This document shows positions 45,307-53,942 of a DNA stretch of 64,000 nucleotides, piece after piece. The position numbers and the translations under genes were made by a program. Source of the stretch: Lachnospiraceae bacterium. Lineage in GTDB: Bacteria > Bacillota > Clostridia > Lachnospirales > Lachnospiraceae. The stretch lies in NCBI GenBank assembly GCA_024682075.1, contig JAIKZQ010000006.1, positions 186,001-250,000 on the forward strand. The letters are read 5' to 3'. The notes below the pieces were generated by a model, which was given only the letters and a program-made list of their open reading frames with translations, had not been told where the DNA came from and did not search any database. Each line of letters opens with the position of its first letter. The first letter of the stretch is position 1.

Positions 45307-46922
45307 TTTATTCAAATAGTATAAGATTACTTGACTGTACGCTCCGTGACGGAGCATATGTAAATGACGCGGAATTCGGCAAGCCTGTAATGCGCGGTAT
45401 CATCAGCAAATTGCAGGATGCTCATGTTGATGTGATCGAATGCGGATGGCTGAAGGATTTTGAGCATAAGGAAGGGACGTCATTTTTTCATGTTCCCTCG
45501 GATGCATTGCCATATATCAACAATAAGAATGACAAGATCCTGTACTGTGCCATGATCGACTGGAACAGATATGATCCGTCTGTAATGCCTCCGTATGATG
45601 GGAAGTCAATTGATGCTGTCAGGGTTGTTTTTCCGCTTGGAAGGACAAGTGAAGCCATCAGCCTCGGAACTAAGATCAGGGATAAAGGCTATAAGGTTCT
45701 TTTCCAGGCAGCCAATACTCTTGCGTATTCCGATGATGATCTGTTGGAACTGTCAAAGGTTATGAATGAATTTAAGCCTCTGGCATTATCCGTAGTGGAT
45801 ACCTTCGGGGCGATGTATCCTTCCGATCTTGAACATATAGTCTCTGTTCTTGATGAGCATCTTGATAAATCCATTGAACTGGGGCTTCATGCTCATAATA
45901 ATCAGCAGCTTGCATTTGCCCTTTGCATCAGATTCATCGAGATCCTTAAGGATAAGAGAGACATTCTGGTTGATGGGACTTTGAGCGGAATGGGACGCGG
46001 GGCGGGTAATGCCACGACCGAGCTGGTTGCCAGCTATATTGACCGCGTATGGAACGGCAATTATGACATGAATGCCATAATGGATGCCATAGACATGTAT
46101 ATACAGGGAATCGGGGAGAAGTTCTCTTGGGGTTACTCGACTCCGTATTTCATCTCCGGTTATTATCAGTGTCATGTCAATAATATTGCATACCTGACGA
46201 AGAATCACCGTACCAATGCAAGAGACATGAGAAATGTCATTGAATCTCTTTCTGCGGAAGACAGAAGAAAGTATGATTATGATCTTCTGGAAGCAAAATA
46301 TCTTGAGAATCAGAACAGGATCGTAGATGATGAGGCGGCGATTGAGAAACTGAAGAATGAATTCAAGGGGCGCAAAGTAATGCTCATAGCTCCGGGTAAA
46401 ACTTCAATGTCGGAGAAGGATAAGCTGACACGATTCATTGATGAGAATAATCCTGTGGTCATCGAGGTCAATTCGATCAATAAGCTTTACAATCCCGATT
46501 ATGTCTTCTTTACAAACAGTGTCAGATATGAATATGCCAGGAATACGTATCCGAAGACCTTTTACAAGAACAAAAGGATCCTTCTTTCCAATATTCATAA
46601 TCAGGAATCGGAAGATGAGCATATAGTTAATTTCAACCTGGTGATCAAGAGAGGATGGGAGCATTTCGATAATGCGGTGATCCTTGCACTCAGGCTCCTG
46701 AACAAGCTTGACGTTACGGATGTATATCTTGCCGGTTTTGACGGATTTAAGACGAAATATAATGAAAGCTATGCTGACGAATCACTTCCGACACTGAATC
46801 CCGATAATAAGTGGGATGAGCTGAATGAAGAGATAAAGGATATGTATAAGGATTTTCATACTTCCGTCAAAGGCAGGATGAACATCACATTTCTTACGGA
46901 AAGCATTTTTGAAGTGAAATGA
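45303..46922 (+). CDS. HMGL-type aldolase fused to a C-terminal Rossmann-like domain
   Basis: A 539-residue protein. Residues 1-300 are an HMG-CoA lyase/DmpG/LeuA-type TIM barrel: LLDCTLRDGAYVND holds the metal and catalytic Asp, and LGLHAHNNQQLAFA the metal-binding HxH; DGTLSGMGRGAGN closes the barrel. Family members make or break C-C bonds next to 2-oxo acids. Residues ~340-539 form a second domain (GRKVMLIAPGKTSM, NPDYVFFTNSVRYEY, VYLAGFDGFK) that resembles DUF115/MAF-like or sialyltransferase-like folds; this assignment is weak. GGAGG precedes the ATG. The ThDP enzyme gene follows after 21 bases and then rfbF, so it probably belongs to the CDP-sugar pathway. It is not part of the known yersiniose route. 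Confidence 0.8.
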   Translation: MIYSNSIRLLDCTLRDGAYVNDAEFGKPVMRGIISKLQDAHVDVIECGWLKDFEHKEGTSFFHVPSDALPYINNKNDKILYCAMIDWNRYDPSVMPPYDGKSIDAVRVVFPLGRTSEAISLGTKIRDKGYKVLFQAANTLAYSDDDLLELSKVMNEFKPLALSVVDTFGAMYPSDLEHIVSVLDEHLDKSIELGLHAHNNQQLAFALCIRFIEILKDKRDILVDGTLSGMGRGAGNATTELVASYIDRVWNGNYDMNAIMDAIDMYIQGIGEKFSWGYSTPYFISGYYQCHVNNIAYLTKNHRTNARDMRNVIESLSAEDRRKYDYDLLEAKYLENQNRIVDDEAAIEKLKNEFKGRKVMLIAPGKTSMSEKDKLTRFIDENNPVVIEVNSINKLYNPDYVFFTNSVRYEYARNTYPKTFYKNKRILLSNIHNQESEDEHIVNFNLVIKRGWEHFDNAVILALRLLNKLDVTDVYLAGFDGFKTKYNESYADESLPTLNPDNKWDELNEEIKDMYKDFHTSVKGRMNITFLTESIFEVK

Positions 46923-46943
46923 TCGGGAAACCGGAGAGAGAAA

Positions 46944-48728
46944 ATGAAGATATCTGATTATGTCATTAAGTTTTTATCTGACCTTGGAATAGACAGAGTA
47001 TTCTGTGTGACCGGCGGCGGAGCGATGCATCTGAATAATTCCCTCGGAAGCAGCCCTGATGTGAAAGGCGTTTTCATGCTTCATGAGCAGGGGGCATCCG
47101 TTGCGGCGGAAAGTTATGCAAGGATCCGTGAAGGTTACGGAGCATGTCTGGTGACTAGCGGACCCGGCGCGACAAATGCAATAACGGGGCTTTGCGGAGC
47201 CTACATGGATTCCATTCCCGTCATATTCATATCCGGACAGGCTAAGCGGGCCGATCTTGTCGGAGATCAGAACATAAGACAGTTCGGCATACAGGAGGTT
47301 GACATTATCTCCATGGTTAAGCCTTATTCCAAGTATGCTGTCCGCATAATGGATCCTCTTAAGATCAGATATGAAATGGAAAAGGCTGCCGCTATTTCAG
47401 CAGAAGGAAGACCCGGAGCCGTATGGATCGACATTCCTCTGGATATTCAGGCAACAGACGTTGATATTGACCGGCTTGAAGGCTATAACGATGAGTATAA
47501 AAAGCCTGCTCCTTCTGACTCCGATCTTGATCAGATCATTCGAAAGATAAATGAAGCTAAGAGACCTTCGATCATCCTCGGAAACGGTGTCAGGCTTGCT
47601 CATTCATCCGAAAAGGCGTATGAACTTGTGAAAATGCTTGGAATCCCTGCTTTTGTTTCGTGGAACGGAGTGGATCTTCTGACTGATGATGATCCTTTGT
47701 ATTTTGGCAGACCCAACATTGTAGGGCACAGGAGTGCCAATCTGATACTTCAGAATTCAGATTTTGTTCTTTCAATAGGTACCAGGCTCAGCCTGCTCAA
47801 TACCGGTTACAATTTTGACGGCTATCTTCAGAATGCATTTCATGTGATGGTCGATATCGATGAAAACGAGATGAACAAGAAAAGCCTGCATCCGCAGATG
47901 AAGATCGTCTCTGATGCAGGAACCTTTATTGATGCTCTCCTTGCAAACAGGGACAGGATTAATGAAAACGACCATACTGCCTGGCTTGATCATTGTCTTG
48001 ACATGAAGGAAAAGTATCCCGTGCAGATCCCCGAGCAGATGCCGAGAGAAGGATTTGTGAGCCTTTACAGGCTGTTTGATGTCCTGTCCGACCTTATGAC
48101 AGCTGATGATGTTTATCAGTTTACGAGTTCGGGAACCAGCGTTGATGTCGGGATGAAGACTCTGAGGCTTAAGAAAGGCCAGAGAGCGTTTCTCAACAAG
48201 AGCATGGCGGCAATGGGCTATGACATTCCGGCATGCGTCGGCAGCTGTGTTGGTTCTGACGGGCGCAGGGTCATCTGCGTGACCGGAGACGGAAGCGCGG
48301 CAATGAACATACAGGAGCTTGAGGTCATTAAAAGGCTTAATCTTCCTGTCAAGATATTCATAGCCGATAATTCGGGTTACAGCATGATCTGGCATTCTCA
48401 GAGCGGTAATTTCAAGGGTCATCTTACCGGATGTACCGAAGAATCCGGCCTGACTCTTCCTGATTTTAAGAAGGTTGCTGAGAGCTTTGGTATAAAGGGC
48501 ATGGAGATTAGTGATGAAAGTTCCCTCGAAAGCACAGTCCGCGAAGCCCTGGAATATGACGGCCCTGTTGTATGCGTTGTAAAAACTGATATAATGCAAA
48601 AGGTACTACCTAAACAGAGCAATTTCATGAATGATAAGGGTCAGATGGAGAGCAGGCCTCTTCAGGACATGACTCCTCTGCTTGACAGGGAAGAACTTCG
48701 TGAGTGCATGGAATGGGGAGAAGCATAA
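46944..48728 (+). CDS. ThDP-dependent acetolactate synthase-like enzyme (YerE-like candidate)
   Basis: A 594-residue three-domain ThDP enzyme. The catalytic glutamate is in HEQGASVAAESYARI near residue 47, the Pyr-domain motif SGPGATNAITGL near 73, and the ThDP-Mg site GDGSAAMNIQE to ADNSGYSMIW near 447-480. It resembles IlvB but lies in a sugar cluster without an IlvH regulatory subunit. In Yersinia YerE, an IlvB-like ThDP flavoenzyme, adds a two-carbon unit from pyruvate to C4 of CDP-3,6-dideoxy-4-keto-glucose. The same chemistry is likely here, with the 2-oxo acid perhaps supplied by the aldolase. GGAGAGA precedes the ATG; rfbF starts at once after the stop. Simple acetolactate synthesis is the main alternative. 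Confidence 0.83.
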   Translation: MKISDYVIKFLSDLGIDRVFCVTGGGAMHLNNSLGSSPDVKGVFMLHEQGASVAAESYARIREGYGACLVTSGPGATNAITGLCGAYMDSIPVIFISGQAKRADLVGDQNIRQFGIQEVDIISMVKPYSKYAVRIMDPLKIRYEMEKAAAISAEGRPGAVWIDIPLDIQATDVDIDRLEGYNDEYKKPAPSDSDLDQIIRKINEAKRPSIILGNGVRLAHSSEKAYELVKMLGIPAFVSWNGVDLLTDDDPLYFGRPNIVGHRSANLILQNSDFVLSIGTRLSLLNTGYNFDGYLQNAFHVMVDIDENEMNKKSLHPQMKIVSDAGTFIDALLANRDRINENDHTAWLDHCLDMKEKYPVQIPEQMPREGFVSLYRLFDVLSDLMTADDVYQFTSSGTSVDVGMKTLRLKKGQRAFLNKSMAAMGYDIPACVGSCVGSDGRRVICVTGDGSAAMNIQELEVIKRLNLPVKIFIADNSGYSMIWHSQSGNFKGHLTGCTEESGLTLPDFKKVAESFGIKGMEISDESSLESTVREALEYDGPVVCVVKTDIMQKVLPKQSNFMNDKGQMESRPLQDMTPLLDREELRECMEWGEA

Positions 48729-49511
48729 ATGAAAGTTGTATTGCTTGCCGGAGGATTCGGCAGAAGAATATCGGAAGAGAGTGCCAATGTGCCCAAGCCT
48801 TTGATCGAAATAGGCGGAAAGCCGATTCTTTGGCACATCATGAAAAGCTATGCTTATTACGGCTTCGATGAATTTATCATTTGCACCGGTTATAAACAGC
48901 AGGCTTTTAAGCAGTGGTTTGCCGATTATTTCATAAACAGCAGTGATGTTACCTTTGATTACAAAAACGGGGCTGATGCCATGACCGTTCATGAATGCCA
49001 TGCTGAACCCTGGAAGGTAACTGTCGTTGATACCGGACTAAACACTATGACCGGCGGAAGGATCAAGAGGGTTCAAAAGTATGTCGGAAACGAAACTTTC
49101 CTCATGACATACGGAGACGGCGTGTGCGATGTCAATATCTCCGAACTGGTCAAGTTCCATGCAGGTCATGGCAAGATTGCAACTCTGACTGCGGTTTTGC
49201 AGGATCAGTCAAAGGGAGTCCTTAATATCGGAGGCGATAATGCCGTTAAGTCATTCCGTGAGAAGCAGCTGAGTGACAGCACACCGATAAATGCCGGATT
49301 CATGGCACTGAATCCCGAAATCTTTGATTATATCGAAGGTGATGATACAATATTTGAAAGAGATCCTCTGGAGAAGCTTGCCGATGAAGGTCAGCTCATG
49401 TCATATATGCACAGAGGCTTTTGGCAGTGCATGGACAATCTCCGTGAAAAGGAACTGCTGGAAAAGCTTCTCGAAACGGGAAATGCACCCTGGAAAAAGT
49501 GGGAAGATTAA
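48729..49511 (+). CDS. rfbF: Glucose-1-phosphate cytidylyltransferase
   Basis: Makes CDP-glucose from CTP and glucose-1-phosphate, the first step to CDP-3,6-dideoxyhexoses. The 260 residues begin VVLLAGGFGRRISEESANVPKP, the nucleotide-binding loop, followed by ILWHIMKSYAYYG, LMTYGDGVCDVNI (metal-binding Asp) near residue 128 and INAGFMALNPEIFDYI near 188. The C-terminal RGFWQCMDNLREKELLE is typical. The ATG follows the ThDP gene stop directly, with GGGGAG upstream. rfbG starts 11 bases after its stop. Confidence 0.96.
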   Translation: MKVVLLAGGFGRRISEESANVPKPLIEIGGKPILWHIMKSYAYYGFDEFIICTGYKQQAFKQWFADYFINSSDVTFDYKNGADAMTVHECHAEPWKVTVVDTGLNTMTGGRIKRVQKYVGNETFLMTYGDGVCDVNISELVKFHAGHGKIATLTAVLQDQSKGVLNIGGDNAVKSFREKQLSDSTPINAGFMALNPEIFDYIEGDDTIFERDPLEKLADEGQLMSYMHRGFWQCMDNLREKELLEKLLETGNAPWKKWED

Positions 49512-49522
49512 GGGGCCAAAGA

Positions 49523-50566
49523 ATGGACTTTGATCCTTCGTTTTATAAAGGCAAAAAAGTTTTGGTAACCGGACATACGGGATTCAAGGGATCCTGGATG
49601 TCCGCTTTGCTTGTTAATGCAGGTGCTGAGGTTATCGGATATTCAATTGATGAGAGTCCTTTATTTGAACTCAGCGGTTTGATAGATCAGGTCATCAGCA
49701 TTAAGGGTGATGTCAGGAATCTTGCTCATATGAAAGAGGTTTTTGACGAATACAATCCCGAGATTGTTATTCATATGGCGGCCCAGCCTCTTGTCAGGCG
49801 CAGTTACAGGGAACCCGTCATGACTTTTGAAACCAATGTCATGGGCACGGTCAATATTCTTGAATGCGTCCGCCTGAATCCCTGTGTTAAGTCATTTCTT
49901 AATGTCACAACCGATAAAGTATATGAAAACAAGGAAAGAGAGCAGGGATATACGGAAGAAGAGCCTCTTGACGGCTATGATCCTTACTCGAATTCCAAAT
50001 CATGTTCCGAACTTGTTACGCATAGTTATAAGAAGAGTTTCTTTTCCGAGGGTCAGACTGCCATATCGACTGCACGTGCAGGAAATGTCATAGGCGGAGG
50101 CGATTTTGCCGCTGACAGGATAATCCCCGATTGTGTAAGGGCAGCCGTTAAAGGTGAGGATATTATTGTAAGGAATCCTTATTCCATAAGACCTTATCAG
50201 CATGTTCTGGAACCGGTATATGCCTATCTTATGATCGCAGCAAAGCAGTATGATGATGATTCATATTCCGGATATTATAATGTAGGGCCCGATGACAAGG
50301 ACTGCATCAAAACCGGAGAACTTGTTGATCTGTTTGTGAAGAACTGGGGTGACGGCCTTAAGTGGATCGACAGATATGACGGTGGACCTCATGAGGCGGC
50401 TTTCCTCAAACTCGATTGCACCAAGCTTAAGAATACATTTGACTGGGCTCCAAGGTGGGATATAGAGAAAGCGGTCGCAAAAACAGTTGAATGGACCAAA
50501 ATATGGAACTCCGGGCTAAGCGTCCGCGATTGCATGGATAAACAGATCAGGGAATTTACGGGATGA
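49523..50566 (+). CDS. rfbG: CDP-glucose 4,6-dehydratase
   Basis: Short-chain dehydrogenase-type enzyme that turns CDP-glucose into CDP-4-keto-6-deoxyglucose. The 347 residues show the NAD loop VLVTGHTGFKGSWM near residue 12, HMAAQPLVRRSY near 80, TTDKVYEN near 130, YDPYSNSKSCSEL with the catalytic Tyr-x3-Lys near 155, and RAGNVIGGGDFAADRIIPD near 183, all typical of RfbG/DdhB. Start ATG 49523 is preferred to GTG 49499 because AGGGG precedes it and the family starts here. Its stop overlaps the next start by four bases. Confidence 0.95.
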   Translation: MDFDPSFYKGKKVLVTGHTGFKGSWMSALLVNAGAEVIGYSIDESPLFELSGLIDQVISIKGDVRNLAHMKEVFDEYNPEIVIHMAAQPLVRRSYREPVMTFETNVMGTVNILECVRLNPCVKSFLNVTTDKVYENKEREQGYTEEEPLDGYDPYSNSKSCSELVTHSYKKSFFSEGQTAISTARAGNVIGGGDFAADRIIPDCVRAAVKGEDIIVRNPYSIRPYQHVLEPVYAYLMIAAKQYDDDSYSGYYNVGPDDKDCIKTGELVDLFVKNWGDGLKWIDRYDGGPHEAAFLKLDCTKLKNTFDWAPRWDIEKAVAKTVEWTKIWNSGLSVRDCMDKQIREFTG

Positions 50567-51642
50567 AGGACTTTTTGAAAAGCAGCATCATAACAGCCGA
50601 TATGGAAGAAATATATTCCAGAGGCTATGAATGGAGAGAACTATCCGGGAAAAAGGTATATGTCTCCGGTTCCTACGGGATGCTCGCTTCCTATATCGTC
50701 TATTATCTGATCTGGTTAAGGGAAAAGAAGGGCATAGATGTCACCATCCTTGCCCAGGGCAGAAAAGAGGGAAAAGCCCGCGACAGATTCGGGATTTACT
50801 TCGATAAAGAATACTTTACCTATGTCAGCGAGAATATTGTATCCGAGAACTGCAAGGCTGTATCCGATGCCGATTATGTCATACATGCTGCAGGGCTTGC
50901 CAATCCGAGATTTTATGAGACTAATCCGGTAGAGGTCATTGAACCGAATGCGATCGGAACGTATCAGCTGTTAAGAAACTGTAACAAAGATAAGATCAGG
51001 GGATTCCTTTTCCTGAGCACATGTGATGTGTATGGAGCTGTTGACGATCCTGATTATATATTTGAAGTGACTGTCGGTAAGGTTGATCCGCTCGATCCTC
51101 ACAGCTGCTACAGCGAAAGCAAAAGAATTGCCGAAACTCTGCTGGCATCATACTCGAGAGAATATGGCATCAGAACGGTCATAGCCAGGGTAGGACATAC
51201 ATACGGACCTACAATGGACCTTGAAAACGACCCAAGAGTATTCTCAAGCTTTATTAATGATATCGTAAGCGGCAATGATATCTGTCTGCACAGTAACGGT
51301 CGTGCTCAAAGAGCATTTTGTTACATAAGCGATGCAGTTGCGGCTTACATGCTTTTGCTGCTCAGGGGACGTTCCGGTGAAGCGTATAATGTTACAAATA
51401 CGGATCAGATGATACCAATAAGGGATCTGGCATATGTAATAGCTGTTATTCCGAATGATCCCGTGGGTGTTGTGTTCAAGAACAGGGAAGATAACGACGC
51501 TTACCTTCAGGATACCGTTAACAAGCAGAATCGTCCTGTTGAGGATAAACTGAAGTGTTTAGGATGGTCGCATCCGGTTGATGTAAAGGAAGGATTTACC
51601 AGGGTTTACAGTTTTTTCACGGAAGAATCGGAAACTGTTTGA
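50563..51642 (+). CDS. NAD-dependent epimerase/reductase (extended SDR) of the CDP-sugar pathway
   Basis: A 359-residue extended SDR protein. The dinucleotide loop is VSGSYGMLAS: the last glycine of GxxGxxG is alanine. The active site has STCDVYG near residue 147 in place of the usual SSxxVYG, and CYSESKRIAE supplies Tyr-x3-Lys near 182. RVGHTYGPTM and RAFCYISDAV near 243 are typical sugar-SDR stretches. It starts inside the rfbG stop. Position between rfbG and rfbH suggests it finishes the sugar, for instance reducing a ketone in the side branch as YerF does in yersiniose synthesis, or epimerising the ring. Exact reaction not readable. Confidence 0.8.
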   Translation: MKDFLKSSIITADMEEIYSRGYEWRELSGKKVYVSGSYGMLASYIVYYLIWLREKKGIDVTILAQGRKEGKARDRFGIYFDKEYFTYVSENIVSENCKAVSDADYVIHAAGLANPRFYETNPVEVIEPNAIGTYQLLRNCNKDKIRGFLFLSTCDVYGAVDDPDYIFEVTVGKVDPLDPHSCYSESKRIAETLLASYSREYGIRTVIARVGHTYGPTMDLENDPRVFSSFINDIVSGNDICLHSNGRAQRAFCYISDAVAAYMLLLLRGRSGEAYNVTNTDQMIPIRDLAYVIAVIPNDPVGVVFKNREDNDAYLQDTVNKQNRPVEDKLKCLGWSHPVDVKEGFTRVYSFFTEESETV

Positions 51643-51652
51643 GGGGACTAAA

Positions 51653-52603
51653 ATGGGTAAAATGATCAGCATTGTCACACCTTGCTATAACGAAGAGGAA
51701 AATATCTCCGAAGTGATAACCCAGGTCAGGAATGTCATGTCCGGGCTTGATTATACATATGAACATATTCTGGTAGATAACAGGTCTACGGATGCAACCT
51801 GGGAGAAGATCAAGTCTGAATCGGAGAAAGATTCACATGTTAAGGGCATCAGAAACGTCAGGAATTTCGGTCCTTTAAGAAACGCAATGTACGGCTTGTT
51901 CCAGGCTTCGGGCGATGCAGCCATATCTCTTGCTGCGGATCTTCAGGATCCTCCGGAGTTGATCCCCACGCTTATAGCTGAATGGGAAAAAGGATATAAG
52001 GTTGTTCTCGGACAGAAGGACATGGCCGAAGAAAGCAAATTCATGATGGGCCTCAGATCTCTTTACTATGGGATCATTGCTCATTTTTCCGATACGAAAC
52101 AGTATAAGCAGACGACCGGATGGGGACTTTATGATGCATCCGTAATAAAGGTCATGAAGCAGCTGAACGAGCCCGAGCCTTCACTCAGGCATATAGTCGC
52201 AGAACTCGGTTATGAAGCTTCGCTTGTGAAGTATTGCCAGCCCAAGAGACAGCACGGCAAGAGCAGTTACAATTTTAAGAGCTATATAGAATATGCTTTT
52301 CAGACACTTATCAGCACTTCACAGGCTCCGCTTAAGCTTGCGGTTGTCTGGGGCTTTACGATCTCGTTCGTTTCGTTTGTTCTCGGCATCGTTTATCTTA
52401 TCTGGAAACTGACCGACTGGTGGAGATTCGATACCGGCCAGGCCCCCATGCTCATCGGCCTTTTCTTTATAGGAGGAGTGCTCCTTATGTTCATAGGTAT
52501 CATTGGTGAGTATATCGGAGAGATATTTAAGAGAACCAGAAATTTTCCCCTTGTCATAGAGCAGGAGAGAGTGGGATTTGATGAAGACGAAGGAAGAAGC
52601 TAA
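51653..52603 (+). CDS. GtrB/CsbB/ArnC-like polyprenyl-phosphate glycosyltransferase
   Basis: A 316-residue GT2 enzyme with two C-terminal membrane helices (near residues 234-256 and 268-292). Seen: MISIVTPCYNEEENISEV, LVDNRSTDATW, AADLQDPPELI near residue 98 (DXD-like) and KRQHGKSSYNFKSYIEYAF before the first helix. Such enzymes load one sugar on undecaprenyl phosphate at the inner face. The gene lies between the SDR and rfbH genes, so it probably uses the CDP-sugar made here or a companion sugar. The ATG follows GAGGGGA; the end overlaps rfbH by 23 bases. Confidence 0.86.
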   Translation: MGKMISIVTPCYNEEENISEVITQVRNVMSGLDYTYEHILVDNRSTDATWEKIKSESEKDSHVKGIRNVRNFGPLRNAMYGLFQASGDAAISLAADLQDPPELIPTLIAEWEKGYKVVLGQKDMAEESKFMMGLRSLYYGIIAHFSDTKQYKQTTGWGLYDASVIKVMKQLNEPEPSLRHIVAELGYEASLVKYCQPKRQHGKSSYNFKSYIEYAFQTLISTSQAPLKLAVVWGFTISFVSFVLGIVYLIWKLTDWWRFDTGQAPMLIGLFFIGGVLLMFIGIIGEYIGEIFKRTRNFPLVIEQERVGFDEDEGRS

Positions 52604-53918
52604 AAAAGAAATACTTGACCTTGTTGCCGAATATGCAAGGAATTATCATTCCCGGAATACGGAATTTAAGGAAGGTGACAGGATCCCCTATGCATCGAGA
52701 GTCTATGATGACAGGGAAATGGTCAATCTCGTAGATTCCGCTCTTGAATTCTGGCTCACTTCAGGAAGATATGCCGATGAGTTCGAGCGAAAGCTTGCTT
52801 CTTATCTGGGAGTGAAGTACTGCAGCCTTGTTAATTCCGGTTCGTCCGCAAATCTTTTGGCGTTCATGACTCTTACTTCCACGCTTTTGGGGGACAGGAG
52901 AGTAAAGCGCGGAGATGAAGTCATTACCGTGGCAGCCGGATTTCCGACAACCGTGACACCCATGATTCAATACGGTGCGATCCCCGTATTTGTCGATGTG
53001 ACGATACCGGAATATAACATAGACGTTGATAAGCTTGAGAAGGCGTTCTCGGATAAGACCCGGGCGGTCATGATAGCTCATACGCTTGGCAATCCGTTTG
53101 ATCTGGCTGCTGTTAAGGAGTTTTGTGACAGGCACTCGTTGTGGCTTGTAGAGGACAACTGTGATGCTCTCGGGAGCAGATACATGCTGGACGGCGAATG
53201 GAAATGCACCGGCTCTATAGGTGATATAGGCACTTCAAGCTTTTATCCTCCTCATCACATGACAATGGGTGAAGGCGGCGCAGTTTATACGGACAATGCA
53301 CTCCTTAACAAGATCATCAGATCGATGAGGGACTGGGGCCGGGAGTGTGCCTGCCCTTCAGGAACGGATAATCTGTGCGGTCACAGATTTGACGGACAGT
53401 TTGGAGAACTTCCGAAGGGATACGATCATAAATATGTGTATTCGCACTTCGGGTATAATCTGAAAGCTACCGATATGCAGGCAGCGATAGGCTGTGCCCA
53501 GATCGACAAGCTGGATACTTTTACTGAGAAGAGAAAGCATAATCATGCTTTGCTCAAAGACCTTCTCCTTGCCGGAGGAGCCGGTGAGAAACTGATCCTT
53601 CCCGTAGCTTCAGAGAATTCCGACCCCAGCTGGTTCGGATTCATGATGACCTGCAAAGAAGGTGTCAGCCGCACTGACATCGTGGATCATCTTGAAAAAA
53701 ACGGCATACAGACCAGGATGCTTTTTGCCGGAAATCTTATCAAGCATCCGTGCTTTTGCGGCGTGATGGTACCCGGAACCGATTACAGGGTTATAGGGGA
53801 TCTGAAGAATACCGATCTTATCATGGATAACAGTTTCTGGGTCGGAGTGTATCCGGGAATGACTGACGACAAGATCCGGTATATGTCCGGGATGATCCTT
53901 GAATCTCTTTCGCTGTGA
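52581..53918 (+). CDS. rfbH: CDP-4-keto-6-deoxy-D-glucose-3-dehydrase (E1 type)
   Basis: Iron-sulfur, pyridoxamine-phosphate enzyme that removes the 3-hydroxyl of CDP-4-keto-6-deoxyglucose. It has the DegT/AHBA fold, 445 residues. The Schiff-base lysine is replaced by histidine in FYPPHHMTMGEGG near residue 220, the hallmark of E1. The [2Fe-2S] cysteines are visible as CAC and a further Cys seven residues on (RECACPSGTDNLCG) and, 61 residues before, the Cys of VEDNCDALGS. E1 needs an E3-type reductase; none is in the window. The ATG at 52581 is taken; a TTG lies one codon earlier. It overlaps the GT2 gene before it. Confidence 0.95.
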   Translation: MKTKEEAKKEILDLVAEYARNYHSRNTEFKEGDRIPYASRVYDDREMVNLVDSALEFWLTSGRYADEFERKLASYLGVKYCSLVNSGSSANLLAFMTLTSTLLGDRRVKRGDEVITVAAGFPTTVTPMIQYGAIPVFVDVTIPEYNIDVDKLEKAFSDKTRAVMIAHTLGNPFDLAAVKEFCDRHSLWLVEDNCDALGSRYMLDGEWKCTGSIGDIGTSSFYPPHHMTMGEGGAVYTDNALLNKIIRSMRDWGRECACPSGTDNLCGHRFDGQFGELPKGYDHKYVYSHFGYNLKATDMQAAIGCAQIDKLDTFTEKRKHNHALLKDLLLAGGAGEKLILPVASENSDPSWFGFMMTCKEGVSRTDIVDHLEKNGIQTRMLFAGNLIKHPCFCGVMVPGTDYRVIGDLKNTDLIMDNSFWVGVYPGMTDDKIRYMSGMILESLSL

Positions 53919-53942
53919 GTGTTATTGACCAAGAATGCTGTG

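Noticed and set aside
47772..48599. A 275-residue antisense frame under the ThDP gene
   Set aside because: The plus-strand protein shows the full ThDP enzyme motifs; the antisense frame shows none of its own.
46944..48728. Housekeeping acetolactate synthase for branched-chain amino acids
   Set aside because: No ilvH, ilvC or ilvD lies nearby and the gene is embedded between a sugar-cluster aldolase and rfbF; kept only as the alternative reading.
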